Origin: JAGTRB01 sp037439685
GTDB taxonomy: Archaea; Thermoproteota; Bathyarchaeia; TCS64
Direction: 5' to 3'
Assembly (NCBI GenBank): GCA_037439685.1
Contig: JBBIVO010000005.1
Span: 1-49,168 of the forward strand
DNA: 49,168 nucleotides
Shown piece by piece: positions 9,642-16,668 of the stretch. Numbering within the stretch: position 1 is the stretch's first letter; the number at the start of each line of letters is the position of its first letter. The notes beneath the pieces were generated by a model. The model had not been told where the DNA came from, ran no database searches, and saw only the letters and a list, made by a program, of their open reading frames with translations. The translations under genes and the position numbers were made by a program.

Positions 9642-10238
9642 TTGGTCTCCGGAGGTCTCAAGGATAGGTTCGAGAGGTGGGTTGGCCCGAGGCTGAGGAT
9701 CCTCCCATCCATGGGTGTTAACCCTAACCTCCTCACCCTGTCGGGTCTGATCCTCTCAGCGGCCTCAGCCTGGTTCTACCTCAACTGGGACTCTGGGCTG
9801 ATGCCCCTCCTCGCCGCGGTCACACTGCTAGCTTCAGGCTTCCTAGACTCGGCGGACGGGATCCTAGCCCGCGCGACAGGCAGGGCCTCGATCCTAGGTG
9901 GCTTCCTGGACTCCCTCTCAGACAGGTACTCCGATGCCATGGTTCTTGGAGCTATAACCGCCTCAGGCCTATGCAGCCTCCCCTGGGGCCTGGCGGCGAT
10001 GGCGGGCTCGATGATGGTCAGCTATGCCAGGGCTCGAGCCGAGGCCTCAGGGGTGGACATGAGGGCCATAGGCCTAGCGGAGAGGGCTGAGAGGATTCTA
10101 CTCCTGTCATCAGCCACCCTAATATCATATTTGAATTGGGCGGCTATCGGCTGGGGGGTGATCCTACTGGCGTTTCTCTCCAACATAACGGTTTTGCAGA
10201 GGGCCTTCCACTTCTATGCTGAGGTCAGATTTAGATAG
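9642..10238 (+). CDS. CDP-alcohol phosphatidyltransferase, probable archaetidylinositol phosphate synthase
   Basis: This 198-residue membrane enzyme has the full catalytic signature DSADGILAR, then eight residues, then GGFLDSLSD, matching DxxDGxxAR-x8-GxxxDxxxD, with several hydrophobic helices around it. The family transfers a phospho-alcohol onto CDP-archaeol in the membrane. The short form with this spacing in archaea is usually archaetidylinositol phosphate synthase. A TTG at 9642 is the only start codon between the upstream stop at 9624 and the conserved region. The inositol specificity is inference. Confidence 0.85.
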   Translation: MVSGGLKDRFERWVGPRLRILPSMGVNPNLLTLSGLILSAASAWFYLNWDSGLMPLLAAVTLLASGFLDSADGILARATGRASILGGFLDSLSDRYSDAMVLGAITASGLCSLPWGLAAMAGSMMVSYARARAEASGVDMRAIGLAERAERILLLSSATLISYLNWAAIGWGVILLAFLSNITVLQRAFHFYAEVRFR

Positions 10239-10254
10239 AAAACATGGAATCCCG

Positions 10255-10545
10255 CTACCTTCTGTGGGTGGCTCGGCTCATCCTCTCCTCCTTCCCCCTG
10301 ACCTTGACCACCCCCCTGTGTACGGCGCAGCTTATGCACAGATACTTCGTGGTCCTCTCCCTTGATATGTGGACTCCCTGCTGTTCAAGCTCCTTCAAAA
10401 GCCTCGGATCCACTATCGAGGTCCACCTGGTGACCTTCTTTGCCTTGTCCCGAGGGACAAGGGCGTTACAGTAGCTGCATTGAACCATACTTTGCCGTCC
10501 CTTATCTCCCTTGGATCTACCTCTGCTGATCCTCTTCTTCGGCAT
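10255..10545 (-). CDS. rps26e: Ribosomal protein S26e
   Basis: This 96-residue protein begins MPKKRISRGRSKGDKG and has two Cys pairs, CSYC and CISC, forming a zinc ribbon, with the basic C-terminal tail usual for S26e. A longer in-frame start exists further upstream (10680), but ATG 10545 is preceded by GGAGG at the right distance and begins exactly where the family does. The protein belongs to the small subunit near the mRNA exit. Its stop lies 16 bp from the convergent phosphatidyltransferase gene. Confidence 0.95.
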   Translation of the reverse strand: MPKKRISRGRSKGDKGRQSMVQCSYCNALVPRDKAKKVTRWTSIVDPRLLKELEQQGVHISRERTTKYLCISCAVHRGVVKVRGKEERMSRATHRR

Positions 10546-10627
10546 CTGATCCTCCTTTATGGGAGAGCCACCTCGTTTATAAAGCATGTGAAGGCGGCAT
10601 CTCAAAATCTTATCGGCCCTGGAGATC

Positions 10628-11275
10628 CTACCTGCTCCTACCCATTCCATAATCTTCAAGGATCTTCTCCAACACCTCATAATAGATGGTGTTTGCCACC
10701 TTCATATAGCCTGCCTGGGAGAGATGAACCCCGTCGCTTGAGAATGTCTCCCTTAGCCTCCCTTCAGGGTCGGCCGTGGCTGAGAAGAGGTCTGCGATGG
10801 GTATTCCATTCTCCACGCAGTGCCTCTTCAACAGGGTGTTAAGCCTCACGATCCTCGGTATGAGGTCATCATAGCCAAGGACCGATGTGAGGGTACAGGC
10901 TATGGGCTTGACATCAGCCTCCTCAGCCCCCTCATAGATCCTCCTAAGGTTGGAGTACACCTCTTCAGGCTCCTCCATAGAGAAGAGGTCGTTTATGCCT
11001 CCCCAGACGATGATATAATCCGGCTTCAACGGGGCAACCTGGGAGGAGAACCTCTGGAGCATCCTAGGGGTCGTGTCGCCTATGAGGCCCAGATTTATGA
11101 AGGAGACCTCGAGGTGATCCAGGCCCTTTCTATGAAGCTCCCTATAGATTATGGCCTCTAGGAAAGAGGTGTAGGGGAACTCCTCCCTCCCGGGTAAATA
11201 TAAGCCCGGAGGCTGGAACCCAACCGTTAAGCTGTCCCCTAAGGCGGCGAACCTGACCCCAACCCTCCTCATCAT
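10628..11275 (-). CDS. SGNH/GDSL-family hydrolase
   Basis: This 215-residue protein has the four SGNH blocks in order: FAALGDSLTVG (serine nucleophile) near residue 12, NLGLIGDTT with the block II glycine, VWGGINDLFS with the block III asparagine, and SDGVHLSQAG with the Asp-x-x-His pair. No signal peptide is visible, so it probably acts inside the cell as an esterase or lipase-like hydrolase. The natural substrate is unknown. It lies upstream of S26e on the same strand, about 80 bp apart. Confidence 0.88.
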   Translation of the reverse strand: MMRRVGVRFAALGDSLTVGFQPPGLYLPGREEFPYTSFLEAIIYRELHRKGLDHLEVSFINLGLIGDTTPRMLQRFSSQVAPLKPDYIIVWGGINDLFSMEEPEEVYSNLRRIYEGAEEADVKPIACTLTSVLGYDDLIPRIVRLNTLLKRHCVENGIPIADLFSATADPEGRLRETFSSDGVHLSQAGYMKVANTIYYEVLEKILEDYGMGRSR

Positions 11276-11359
11276 GACGATTCCGAATAAGGGTGCACCG
11301 TCCCTTTTGACCTTTCCCTCAACCCAGGGCCAGTACCGAATCGGTTATTGGACTGTGGA

Positions 11360-12016
11360 TTAGAGCCTTTGGCATGGCCCCTCCAGCCTATGCCTCAATA
11401 GGTCGAGGGCTGCTGCCTTCGCTCCGAACTCTGCGGTCAAGGGGCTATCTCCAGCTCCGATGATGATCACATCCCCCTCCTCCACGTCTAACCTCTCTAG
11501 AAGCCTCCTCTGGATCTCTTTCGGGACCTCTACCTCCACCCCCGGCATCTGGAAGCGTCCGCCTCTCCATATGAGGGTTGTGGCCCCCCTAGCTCCGACC
11601 TTTATAGCCACATCTCGCTGCTCTATCCCCCTCCTGATCAGATCCGCTTTCCCCTTCACGAGGACGGCGTGGTTGTAGGGGCCCACGGTTATCTCGGTCT
11701 CGGGGAGCTCCGTGGAGGATATGGCTCCTCTGATGCTCATCAGGACCCTTAACCCCCGAGCTGAAAGGCTCATACCCCTCCTAGAGGTTTCGAGGAGTCC
11801 CTCAGACCTCAAGTGCCTAACTAGGGTTCTAACCACGCCTTCCCCAACCCCCATCAGCCTTGCAGCCTCCTGCCTTCCNNNNNNNNNNNNNNNNNNNNNN
11901 NNNNNNNNNNNCAAGATCTCCAGGGCCTTTAGGACATGGACCCTGTTATAGGTGGGCTCTCTACCAGCCGAGACCCTTGAAGCCACCCTCTCCAAGACCT
12001 CGAGGCCCAAATCCAT
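11360..12016 (-). CDS. DUF4443 winged-helix regulator, interrupted by an N run
   Basis: This protein of about 218 residues (11 unknown) has an N-terminal winged helix: GRQEAARLMGVGEGVVRTLV, then HLRSEGLLETSRRGMSLS. It is followed by a C-terminal domain with ITVGPYNHAVLVKGKADLI and DVAIKVGARGATTLIWRGG, which I associate with archaeal DUF4443 proteins. The N run of 33 bases keeps the frame. The C-terminal domain looks ligand-binding, and GDVIIIGAGDS is glycine-rich. It is preceded on the same strand by the ECF/DUF4430 pair; a regulatory link is only a possibility. Confidence 0.75.
   Translation of the reverse strand: MDLGLEVLERVASRVSAGREPTYNRVHVLKALEILXXXXXXXXXXXGRQEAARLMGVGEGVVRTLVRHLRSEGLLETSRRGMSLSARGLRVLMSIRGAISSTELPETEITVGPYNHAVLVKGKADLIRRGIEQRDVAIKVGARGATTLIWRGGRFQMPGVEVEVPKEIQRRLLERLDVEEGDVIIIGAGDSPLTAEFGAKAAALDLLRHRLEGPCQRL
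11879..11911. other. Assembly gap (33 N)
   Basis: A run of 33 undetermined bases falls inside the winged helix of the DUF4443 protein. The length is a multiple of three and the frame is kept on both sides. Confidence 0.95.
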
Positions 12017-12056
12017 ACTCTCCTAAAGAGATTTAGACTTAATAATTGTTCAGCCC

Positions 12057-12509
12057 CTAGAATTTGGAGTAGATCCAGGCGACTATGGAGCCGTTGTTCA
12101 GCCTCCACCTGTCGCATGCGATGGGGCCATAGGCCCACTCCCCCCTATCAGGGTCGAAGTAGTACCAGAGCCAGAAGCGGTTGGGCTCTCCTCCAACCCC
12201 ATTTATGCGGTTTACGAAGGCCCCATACTCCCCCATAACATATTCCACAGCTGCCACCTTCCTTGTGGCGTTGAGCAGATTTGAATCCAATGGAAGCCGC
12301 GTGTTATTATACCAAACGACGCTCCCATTTCCATAGTCTATCTTTAGGTGGATAATAATCGTTAGCCCTTCAAGGTCCCTGAGGAGGGCCTCGTAACTCC
12401 TCCTATAAAGCTCGGCCTGGTTGTAGTAGTTGACCGCCAAGACCGAGGCCGCAAGGGTGGTGCAGAGGAGGACCCCAGCAGCCCACGACCAGCCACCCTT
12501 AACCTTCAC
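12057..12509 (-). CDS. Membrane-anchored DUF4430 (transcobalamin-like beta domain) protein
   Basis: This 150-residue protein has an N-terminal hydrophobic anchor (WAAGVLLCTTLAASVLAV; the cysteine could serve as a lipid-attachment site). The globular part has YGAFVNRINGVGG, FWLWYYFDPDRGEWAYG and a final NNGSIVAWIYSKF. This is the DUF4430 pattern, related to the cobalamin-binding beta domain of intrinsic factor and transcobalamin. Its start overlaps the end of the upstream ECF S-component gene by 11 nt, so the two are made together. Binding of a ligand outside the membrane for the transporter is inference. Confidence 0.75.
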   Translation of the reverse strand: MKVKGGWSWAAGVLLCTTLAASVLAVNYYNQAELYRRSYEALLRDLEGLTIIIHLKIDYGNGSVVWYNNTRLPLDSNLLNATRKVAAVEYVMGEYGAFVNRINGVGGEPNRFWLWYYFDPDRGEWAYGPIACDRWRLNNGSIVAWIYSKF

Positions 12510-13083
12510 CCCTCTGCACCTCCATTAAGTGAGGGCGATCCCAGCCCTCTAGGGAGAGTCGCCTGAGGGCCGCTAGGAGGGGGGAGGCCCCAACGAAGAA
12601 GAAGAGGGTGTTAGAGAGCTCGTGGACGAGGGCGAAGGGGATCCCGGCAAGCAAGGCGACGCTTAAAGGTAAACCGATCACGACGCCCGAGATGATGTTG
12701 GTGAAGAGGTCATAGATGAAGGTGAGGACGAAGCCTATGATGGCGAACCTAGCGTTCATAAACCAGAGCCGGCCGCCCCCACCCTCCTGAAGCCCTAACC
12801 TCCCGAGGAGGCCTCCAACTATCCCATACATGCTCTCCCCGATGGAAGTGGCTAAGAGGATGGGCAGGGAGAAGCCGTAGGGGTTGATGGTCCCATATAC
12901 GAGCCATGTCAGAAACCCCACAAGCCCACCAACAGACGGGCCGAACCTGAAGCCTGAGGCGAAGACTATCAGGTCCATGAGCTTGACATTCACAAAGCCT
13001 ATCATGAGATAATTGGTCGCGGCGCAGGTTGCTGTCAGGACGGCTATGAGGCCGATCTGTCTGGTCCTACCTTGAGGAGACAT
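12499..13083 (-). CDS. ECF transporter S-component-like membrane protein
   Basis: This 194-residue protein has about six membrane segments, beginning with QIGLIAVLTATCAATNYLMIG and including LMDLIVFASGFRFGPSVGG and SIGESMYGIVGGLLG. The arrangement is that of ECF substrate-binding (S) components. An in-frame ATG further upstream (13161) would add 26 residues, but a strong TATA box sits about 27 nt before ATG 13083, so the shorter start is preferred. The energising A and T subunits are not in this window. The overlapping DUF4430 gene points to a corrinoid or similar large ligand. Substrate not proven. Confidence 0.8.
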   Translation of the reverse strand: MSPQGRTRQIGLIAVLTATCAATNYLMIGFVNVKLMDLIVFASGFRFGPSVGGLVGFLTWLVYGTINPYGFSLPILLATSIGESMYGIVGGLLGRLGLQEGGGGRLWFMNARFAIIGFVLTFIYDLFTNIISGVVIGLPLSVALLAGIPFALVHELSNTLFFFVGASPLLAALRRLSLEGWDRPHLMEVQRGEG

Positions 13084-13106
13084 TGGATGGATAATCCAAC
13101 CAACAA

Positions 13107-13114
13107 TATATAAA
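13107..13114 (-). promoter_or_regulatory. TATA box of the ECF/DUF4430 operon
   Basis: The minus strand reads TTTATATA in the context AGGTTTATATATTG, about 27 nt from ATG 13083. The distance predicts a leaderless mRNA and decides the start codon of the ECF gene. Confidence 0.6.
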
Positions 13115-13368
13115 CCTAACCATAAAACGCCAAGCGGCTTAGAGTGGCCCCACCCAATCAACTGTTGGGATCCTTAACTTTCCCTCTTCGAAGAATCCGG
13201 ACTATTCCCATCTGTTCCTTATCCGGTGAGCTCTCTAAGGGGGCCTTTCCGTCTCAAGGCCTTAGCAAGGTTGCCCCACCCATCACTCAACACTTTCGAG
13301 GCTGTTTACATGTCTTAAAAATAGGTGGTTGATCTTCCAAACCTCTATGATTCTCCTTTCGATAATAC

Positions 13369-14163
13369 TCATTCATTCACTAACTTAATTCCATAAATTT
13401 TTATGCTTAAAACCTTAAGTTTTCTAGCTGAGGAATTGGCTCTTAAACCCTTTAATTGCAAAAATCTTTCTTCAATCACATTCATCGATTTAAAACCAGC
13501 CTGTTTAATTATATTTAGATACTCCTCCTTCATCAATGCTCCAGAAATGCAGCCTGCATAAGCATTTAAATCGTCTTTTAAGGATGGAGGCAGCTCAGCT
13601 GTGAGAACGATGTCAGAGACTACCAATCTGCCTCCCAGTCTCAAAACTCTATAAATCTCTTCGAAAACCCTCATCTTGTTTGGTGAGAGATTAATCACAC
13701 AGTTTGAAACAACCACATCAACAGAATTATCTTTCAAGGGTAGATTTTCAATCTCTCCAACATTAAACTCCACATTTTTGAAATCACCCTTTATAGCATT
13801 CTCCCTACCTATGTTAACCATTTCAGGAGTCATATCTACTCCTATAACTCTTCCTCCCTCACCAACCCTTTTTGAGGCCAAGAAGCAGTCTATTCCGCTT
13901 CCCGAACCTAGATCAAGCACGATCTCCCCATCTTTTAAGAATGCAGATGCGATGGGATTGCCGCAGCCTAAGCTAAAGGCGCCATCAGGGAGGGATCCCA
14001 ATTCTTCTTCCATATATATAGAATCTTCTTTACGTCTTAGTTTATCATCCATTTTTTGACAACATGAAATCGAACAGCAAGTACTTTTATCCTTAACTAT
14101 ATTAGCATATCTTTCCATCACAGCTCTCTTTATTTTTATATCACCCATATAACATTCCCCCAT
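13369..14163 (-). CDS. arsM: Arsenite S-adenosylmethionine methyltransferase
   Basis: This 264-residue methyltransferase has a CCSISCC cysteine cluster near residue 29, the SAM-binding motif VLDLGSGSGIDCFLAS, GVDMTPEMV, and the ArsM-type cysteines in VVSNCVINLSPNK and NAYAGCISGAL. These cysteines bind trivalent arsenic in characterised ArsM enzymes. The gene is AT-rich and uses AAA, ATT and AGA codons, unlike the GC-rich neighbours, which suggests horizontal acquisition. It lies 9 bp after an HgcC-like AbrB regulator gene in one operon. Function: methylation of arsenite to less toxic or volatile species. Confidence 0.9.
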   Translation of the reverse strand: MGECYMGDIKIKRAVMERYANIVKDKSTCCSISCCQKMDDKLRRKEDSIYMEEELGSLPDGAFSLGCGNPIASAFLKDGEIVLDLGSGSGIDCFLASKRVGEGGRVIGVDMTPEMVNIGRENAIKGDFKNVEFNVGEIENLPLKDNSVDVVVSNCVINLSPNKMRVFEEIYRVLRLGGRLVVSDIVLTAELPPSLKDDLNAYAGCISGALMKEEYLNIIKQAGFKSMNVIEERFLQLKGLRANSSARKLKVLSIKIYGIKLVNE

Positions 14164-14172
14164 ATCACATAC

Positions 14173-14400
14173 TCAAACAAAAACCTCTTTAATAATGGGA
14201 TCAAGGAAACTCTTTATGGAACCACTCAGATTTTCTGCCTTTACTATGATAAGACAACATGCCTCATTACTCTTTCCACAACTCACAATCGCCAACTTAT
14301 CATCTGGCTTAAGCTTTAATTTTTCCCTTACATCCTTAGGAAGAACGATCTGACCTTTCGAGTCTATTGTAACCACAGCTTCAATTTCGCAGCAACTCAT
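14173..14400 (-). CDS. AbrB/SpoVT-type small regulator, HgcC-like
   Basis: This 75-residue protein has a swapped-hairpin AbrB fold: VVTIDSKGQIVLPKDVREKL followed by KPDDKLAIV. It has extra cysteines (SCCEIEA at the start, SCGKSNEACCLIIVKAE in the middle) and ends SFLDPIIKEVF. This matches the HgcAB-associated protein HgcC type, which often pairs with ArsM-like methyltransferases; no hgcAB is present here. The paired cysteines could sense thiol-binding metals or metalloids. It is the first gene of the operon, and its ATG follows a TATA box by about 25 nt. Confidence 0.82.
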   Translation of the reverse strand: MSCCEIEAVVTIDSKGQIVLPKDVREKLKLKPDDKLAIVSCGKSNEACCLIIVKAENLSGSIKSFLDPIIKEVFV

Positions 14401-14420
14401 CTGTCTCTCTTAGACTTTCT

Positions 14421-14537
14421 AAAATTTAAATTTTTCGGAAAATTTTGAAAAGTCCGAAAAACAATATCCCAGCGGATGAGATAATACACACTCTTAATAT
14501 ATAGATTGAAGGATATTGAAATCATTTTCCGAAAATG
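14421..14537 (-). promoter_or_regulatory. Promoter and palindromic operator sites of the arsM operon
   Basis: The AT-rich TATA region is at 14421-14430. Directly upstream, 14432-14442 reads TTTTCGGAAAA (a palindrome about one G). The arm at 14431-14439 (TTTTTCGGA) has a perfect inverted partner at 14453-14461 (TCCGAAAAA). A second full palindrome, CATTTTCCGAAAATG, is at 14523-14537. Shared core TTTTC-N-GAAAA suggests one dimeric regulator, possibly the HgcC-like protein acting on its own promoter. Confidence 0.55.
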
Positions 14538-14824
14538 TAAAATATCTAAATAGATTTGTTAAGGTGGAATGGCACTTTAAATAAGTGTTTAAGAAGAAAA
14601 AGATATAAATTACATCTCCGTCGTATTTACCATATCGTTAATATATTATCGAAGTAAATAGATTTATTTCAGCTAGGTTATTCAGAGAACGAAGCTAAAA
14701 ATTTATAAACTTCTAATTACATATAGAAGAAATACCACTAAAAACGATTTATTTAAAGTCTAATTAGAATGGCGGGTCAAAATCTTAGAATATTAAAAAC
14801 CAAAATCAGTAGAATAAATGTGGT
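14538..14824. other. AT-rich intergenic stretch, no gene seen
   Basis: This stretch between the arsM-operon operators and tRNA-Tyr has frequent stops in all frames and no recognisable RNA. A TTTTT run on the minus strand near 14795-14799 could end the tRNA transcript. Confidence 0.4.
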
Positions 14825-14941
14825 TGGTCCCGCCCCCCGGAGTTGAACCGGGAACCCTCCGGTGTCTGCTCAATGGCTGGATGCCTCCGCCCAGAGGGGC
14901 GAAAACTACAGCCGGATGCTCTACCATTGAGCTAGGGCGGG
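14825..14941 (-). tRNA. tRNA-Tyr (GTA) with intron, CCA encoded
   Basis: The acceptor strands CCCGCCC (14935-14941) and GGGCGGG (14829-14835) pair fully, giving the C1:G72 pair typical of archaeal tRNA-Tyr, with discriminator A and an encoded CCA. The D arm is GCTC/GAGC, the anticodon stem TCCGG/CCGGA, the T stem CCCGG/CCGGG with loop TTCAACT. The loop reads CT-GTA-G, giving anticodon GTA. A 42-nt intron (14864-14905) sits after position 37, the usual archaeal place. CUGU in the anticodon loop can pair with GCAG at the intron end, leaving AGU and ACA bulges of three, as a bulge-helix-bulge splice site requires. Confidence 0.95.
14864..14905 (-). other. tRNA-Tyr intron (42 nt)
   Basis: The intron is bounded by the AG^U and AC^A bulges of the bulge-helix-bulge motif. 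It contains an internal perfect hairpin CGCCC-CTCT-GGGCG. Splicing joins CTGTAG to ACCGGA and restores a seven-base anticodon loop. Confidence 0.85.
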
Positions 14942-14967
14942 CCGATCTAATGAAGCCCATCGGATTG

Positions 14968-14979
14968 TTATAAATTTTA
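14968..14979 (-). promoter_or_regulatory. TATA box of tRNA-Tyr
   Basis: The minus strand reads TAAAATTTATAA, centred about 32 nt before the mature 5' end, giving a short leader to be removed by RNase P. Confidence 0.55.
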
Positions 14980-15420
14980 GGTTTCTATAACTCTGAACCG
15001 TATAAAACTCAGCTTTCCGGTCGAGTTCTCTGCGGAGCTTGCATAGAATTTTCATCTGTGCCTCTTCTATCCCGGCAAGTGCTCTGACCGTCCTAGCAGC
15101 TCTTACTATGCGTCCATGAATAGACCCCCTCTGGTCTAGGCCCCAGGCGCGGATGATCTTCAGCTAAGCGGCTGATCTAGGTTTTTTAATATGCTGAGGG
15201 CCCTGGTCGCATACATGCTGGTGAGGAACTCGACTCCTTCCCTCTTCATGTTGGTATGTGCTTATCCTAATATGGTCCACAATGTGATCTGTGTAGTCGC
15301 TTGGGACTCGTGAGCTGAGTTCCGAAGCATCTTTGGATGATGTGAGGGGCTGAGGATGTACCTACTGCCCTGCTCCCGGTCTCTGAGCTCCGCCCTCATA
15401 TACCGTCCTCTGATGATCAA
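14980..15420 (-). pseudogene. Decayed unidentified gene
   Basis: Coding-like pieces follow one another on the minus strand with frame changes: MRAELRDREQGSRYILSP, then DASELSSRVPSDYTDHIVDH, then MKREGVEFLTSMYATRALS followed by ILKNLD. After a stop, an open stretch of about 80 codons begins with IIRAWGLDQRGSIHGRIVR and runs into the tRNA promoter. Base use is like the coding neighbours. At least two frame changes and one stop are needed to join them, so this is a relict gene. I recognise no family. Confidence 0.4.
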
Positions 15421-15756
15421 CCATATTCCATCACCTTGATCAGGCCTCAGATCACCGTTCTGCTCAGGCCCCTGCGGAGGGCCCTGAAAAACCTACCCCT
15501 CCCCCTCCCGTGAAGCGGTGCACGTGATGCGGCTTCAAAGCTAAAAACCAGGTTTAAGGTATGTATTTGGCTGATATTGAATATCTCCTAAAATATCTTC
15601 AATCATTTATATGAATTAAATCAGCAGCAAGCCTCCTTTCGCTCCAACCCCACCAAAAATCATCGGCAACAGCCGCAAAATCCCTGAAGATTTAAGCGCA
15701 AAAATATCCTTAAAACCAGATACAAGCTCACCCATAAGAACTTCTTCAATGACCCA

Positions 15757-15816
15757 TATAAATGCTCAATAAGATTGTGCAAGGTCTTACTCAAAACTCC
15801 TTATAAATGCTCAATA
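15757..15816. repeat. Two-copy direct repeat
   Basis: TATAAATGCTCAATA occurs at 15757-15771 and again at 15802-15816, 45 bp apart. The similarity extends to 21 bp with two mismatches. Only two copies are present. Confidence 0.7.
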
Positions 15817-16025
15817 TAATTGAGAAACTAACAAAAAAAGAAGGGGTCTTCGGGAGATCTCGCCATGCCGTTAAAGGTTCGAAGCCTCCCTAGGCCTGGG
15901 TGCTGTGAGGACCTAAATATCCATGTAGACTGAGGTTCAGGTAATCCCCTGATCCCCCAAGATCCTCAGCTTGATCCTCCCACTAGGAGCCTTAGAGGTG
16001 AGGTAGGTTTTTAATAAAGATCCTA

Positions 16026-16042
16026 ATGATTATTCTAATCAT
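16026..16042. promoter_or_regulatory. Operator-like inverted repeat
   Basis: ATGATTA-TTC-TAATCAT is a perfect 7-3-7 inverted repeat. A further half site (ATGATTA) lies at about 16061. Both are just upstream of a TATA-like ATTATTAAT (16077-16085) that fits the small reading frame starting at 16105. Confidence 0.35.
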
Positions 16043-16104
16043 CAAAAGACGGGCATTACAATGATTAAAAATGGGCATTATTAATTTGAAAAATATGTGT
16101 TGCG

Positions 16105-16263
16105 GTGGGGTTTTACTTAGTTAAACGGGGGCACATTGCATTAATCGAAGATAGGCTTTCGGAGTTGTTGAGGTTCATAGAGGATGCAGAGTTTCTCAAG
16201 GGAGAGTTTAAAGGTAAAGGGATGTTCAAGAGGAAGATTAGAAATGATGTTTGCCGTATGTGA
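16105..16263 (+). CDS. Possible small protein of 52 residues
   Basis: A GTG at 16105 opens a frame containing LIEDRLSELLRFIEDAEFLK and then KGKGMFKRKIRND, ending with a stop at 16261. The charge pattern is that of helical coding sequence and is vaguely like the start of HEPN or antitoxin-type proteins. A TATA-like box lies about 25 nt before the GTG, which would make it leaderless. It may be a fragment: an overlapping frame (16184-16375) has a CEYCRQSC motif but also ends early. No family recognised. Confidence 0.3.
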   Translation: MGFYLVKRGHIALIEDRLSELLRFIEDAEFLKGEFKGKGMFKRKIRNDVCRM

Positions 16264-16668
16264 GTACTGCAGGCAATCTTGTAATTGGAGATTTCACCAG
16301 TATATGGACCGTACTCAGCTACCCGAAAAGGCCGTCAGAGTGTTCGAGATAGGGTTCCGTATGGGAATCTATTAAAGGATTTGCGGCTGAATAGGGAGTG
16401 GTGTAGGAGAGGCTGCAGGTTTATTCTTTCGACTCGATTTACTGGGATTCTCCGACCCATCATAGGGAAACCGCCGGGCCTTGGCCGCTCCGAAAGGTCA
16501 GCTCTTCATCTTGTTTAGTAATATCACCACTATACCGCTCCTCAAAGCCTTAACCTGAATTCAAGACCGGTAGGACGGTTCCATGACCGCCTTGGGCTTT
16601 AGGGGGTGTTTTTATACGGTTCAGGGAAGAGATGTTTTAAGTGTTATTTTAAATCCTTTTCGGGGTTG
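16264..16668. other. Stretch without a clear gene
   Basis: Only short overlapping frames are present between the small reading frame and the end of the RACo-like gene. No RNA structure or known motif was recognised. Confidence 0.4.

Larger units (their letters stand above)
15421..16104. other. Non-coding stretch with short repeats
   Basis: No gene is visible. From 15540 onward it becomes AT-rich. It holds a two-copy 15-bp direct repeat (15757 and 15802), an imperfect inverted repeat around 15570-15605 with arms ATTGAA and TTCAAT, and an inverted repeat at 16026-16042. Confidence 0.5.

Noticed and set aside
13369..14941. Integrated element at tRNA-Tyr with duplicated attachment site
   Set aside because: The AT-rich cassette lies next to the tRNA 3' end, but I found no copy of the tRNA 3' sequence on the far side and no integrase gene.
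15150..15480. C/D-box guide RNAs suggested by GATGAT and CTGA words
   Set aside because: No complete C, D', C', D order with proper spacing was found, and the stretch looks like a decayed gene on the other strand.
15757..15816. Possible CRISPR-like array from the direct repeats near 15.76 kb
   Set aside because: Only two copies, 15-21 bp, AT-rich, with no cas genes nearby and no third repeat.
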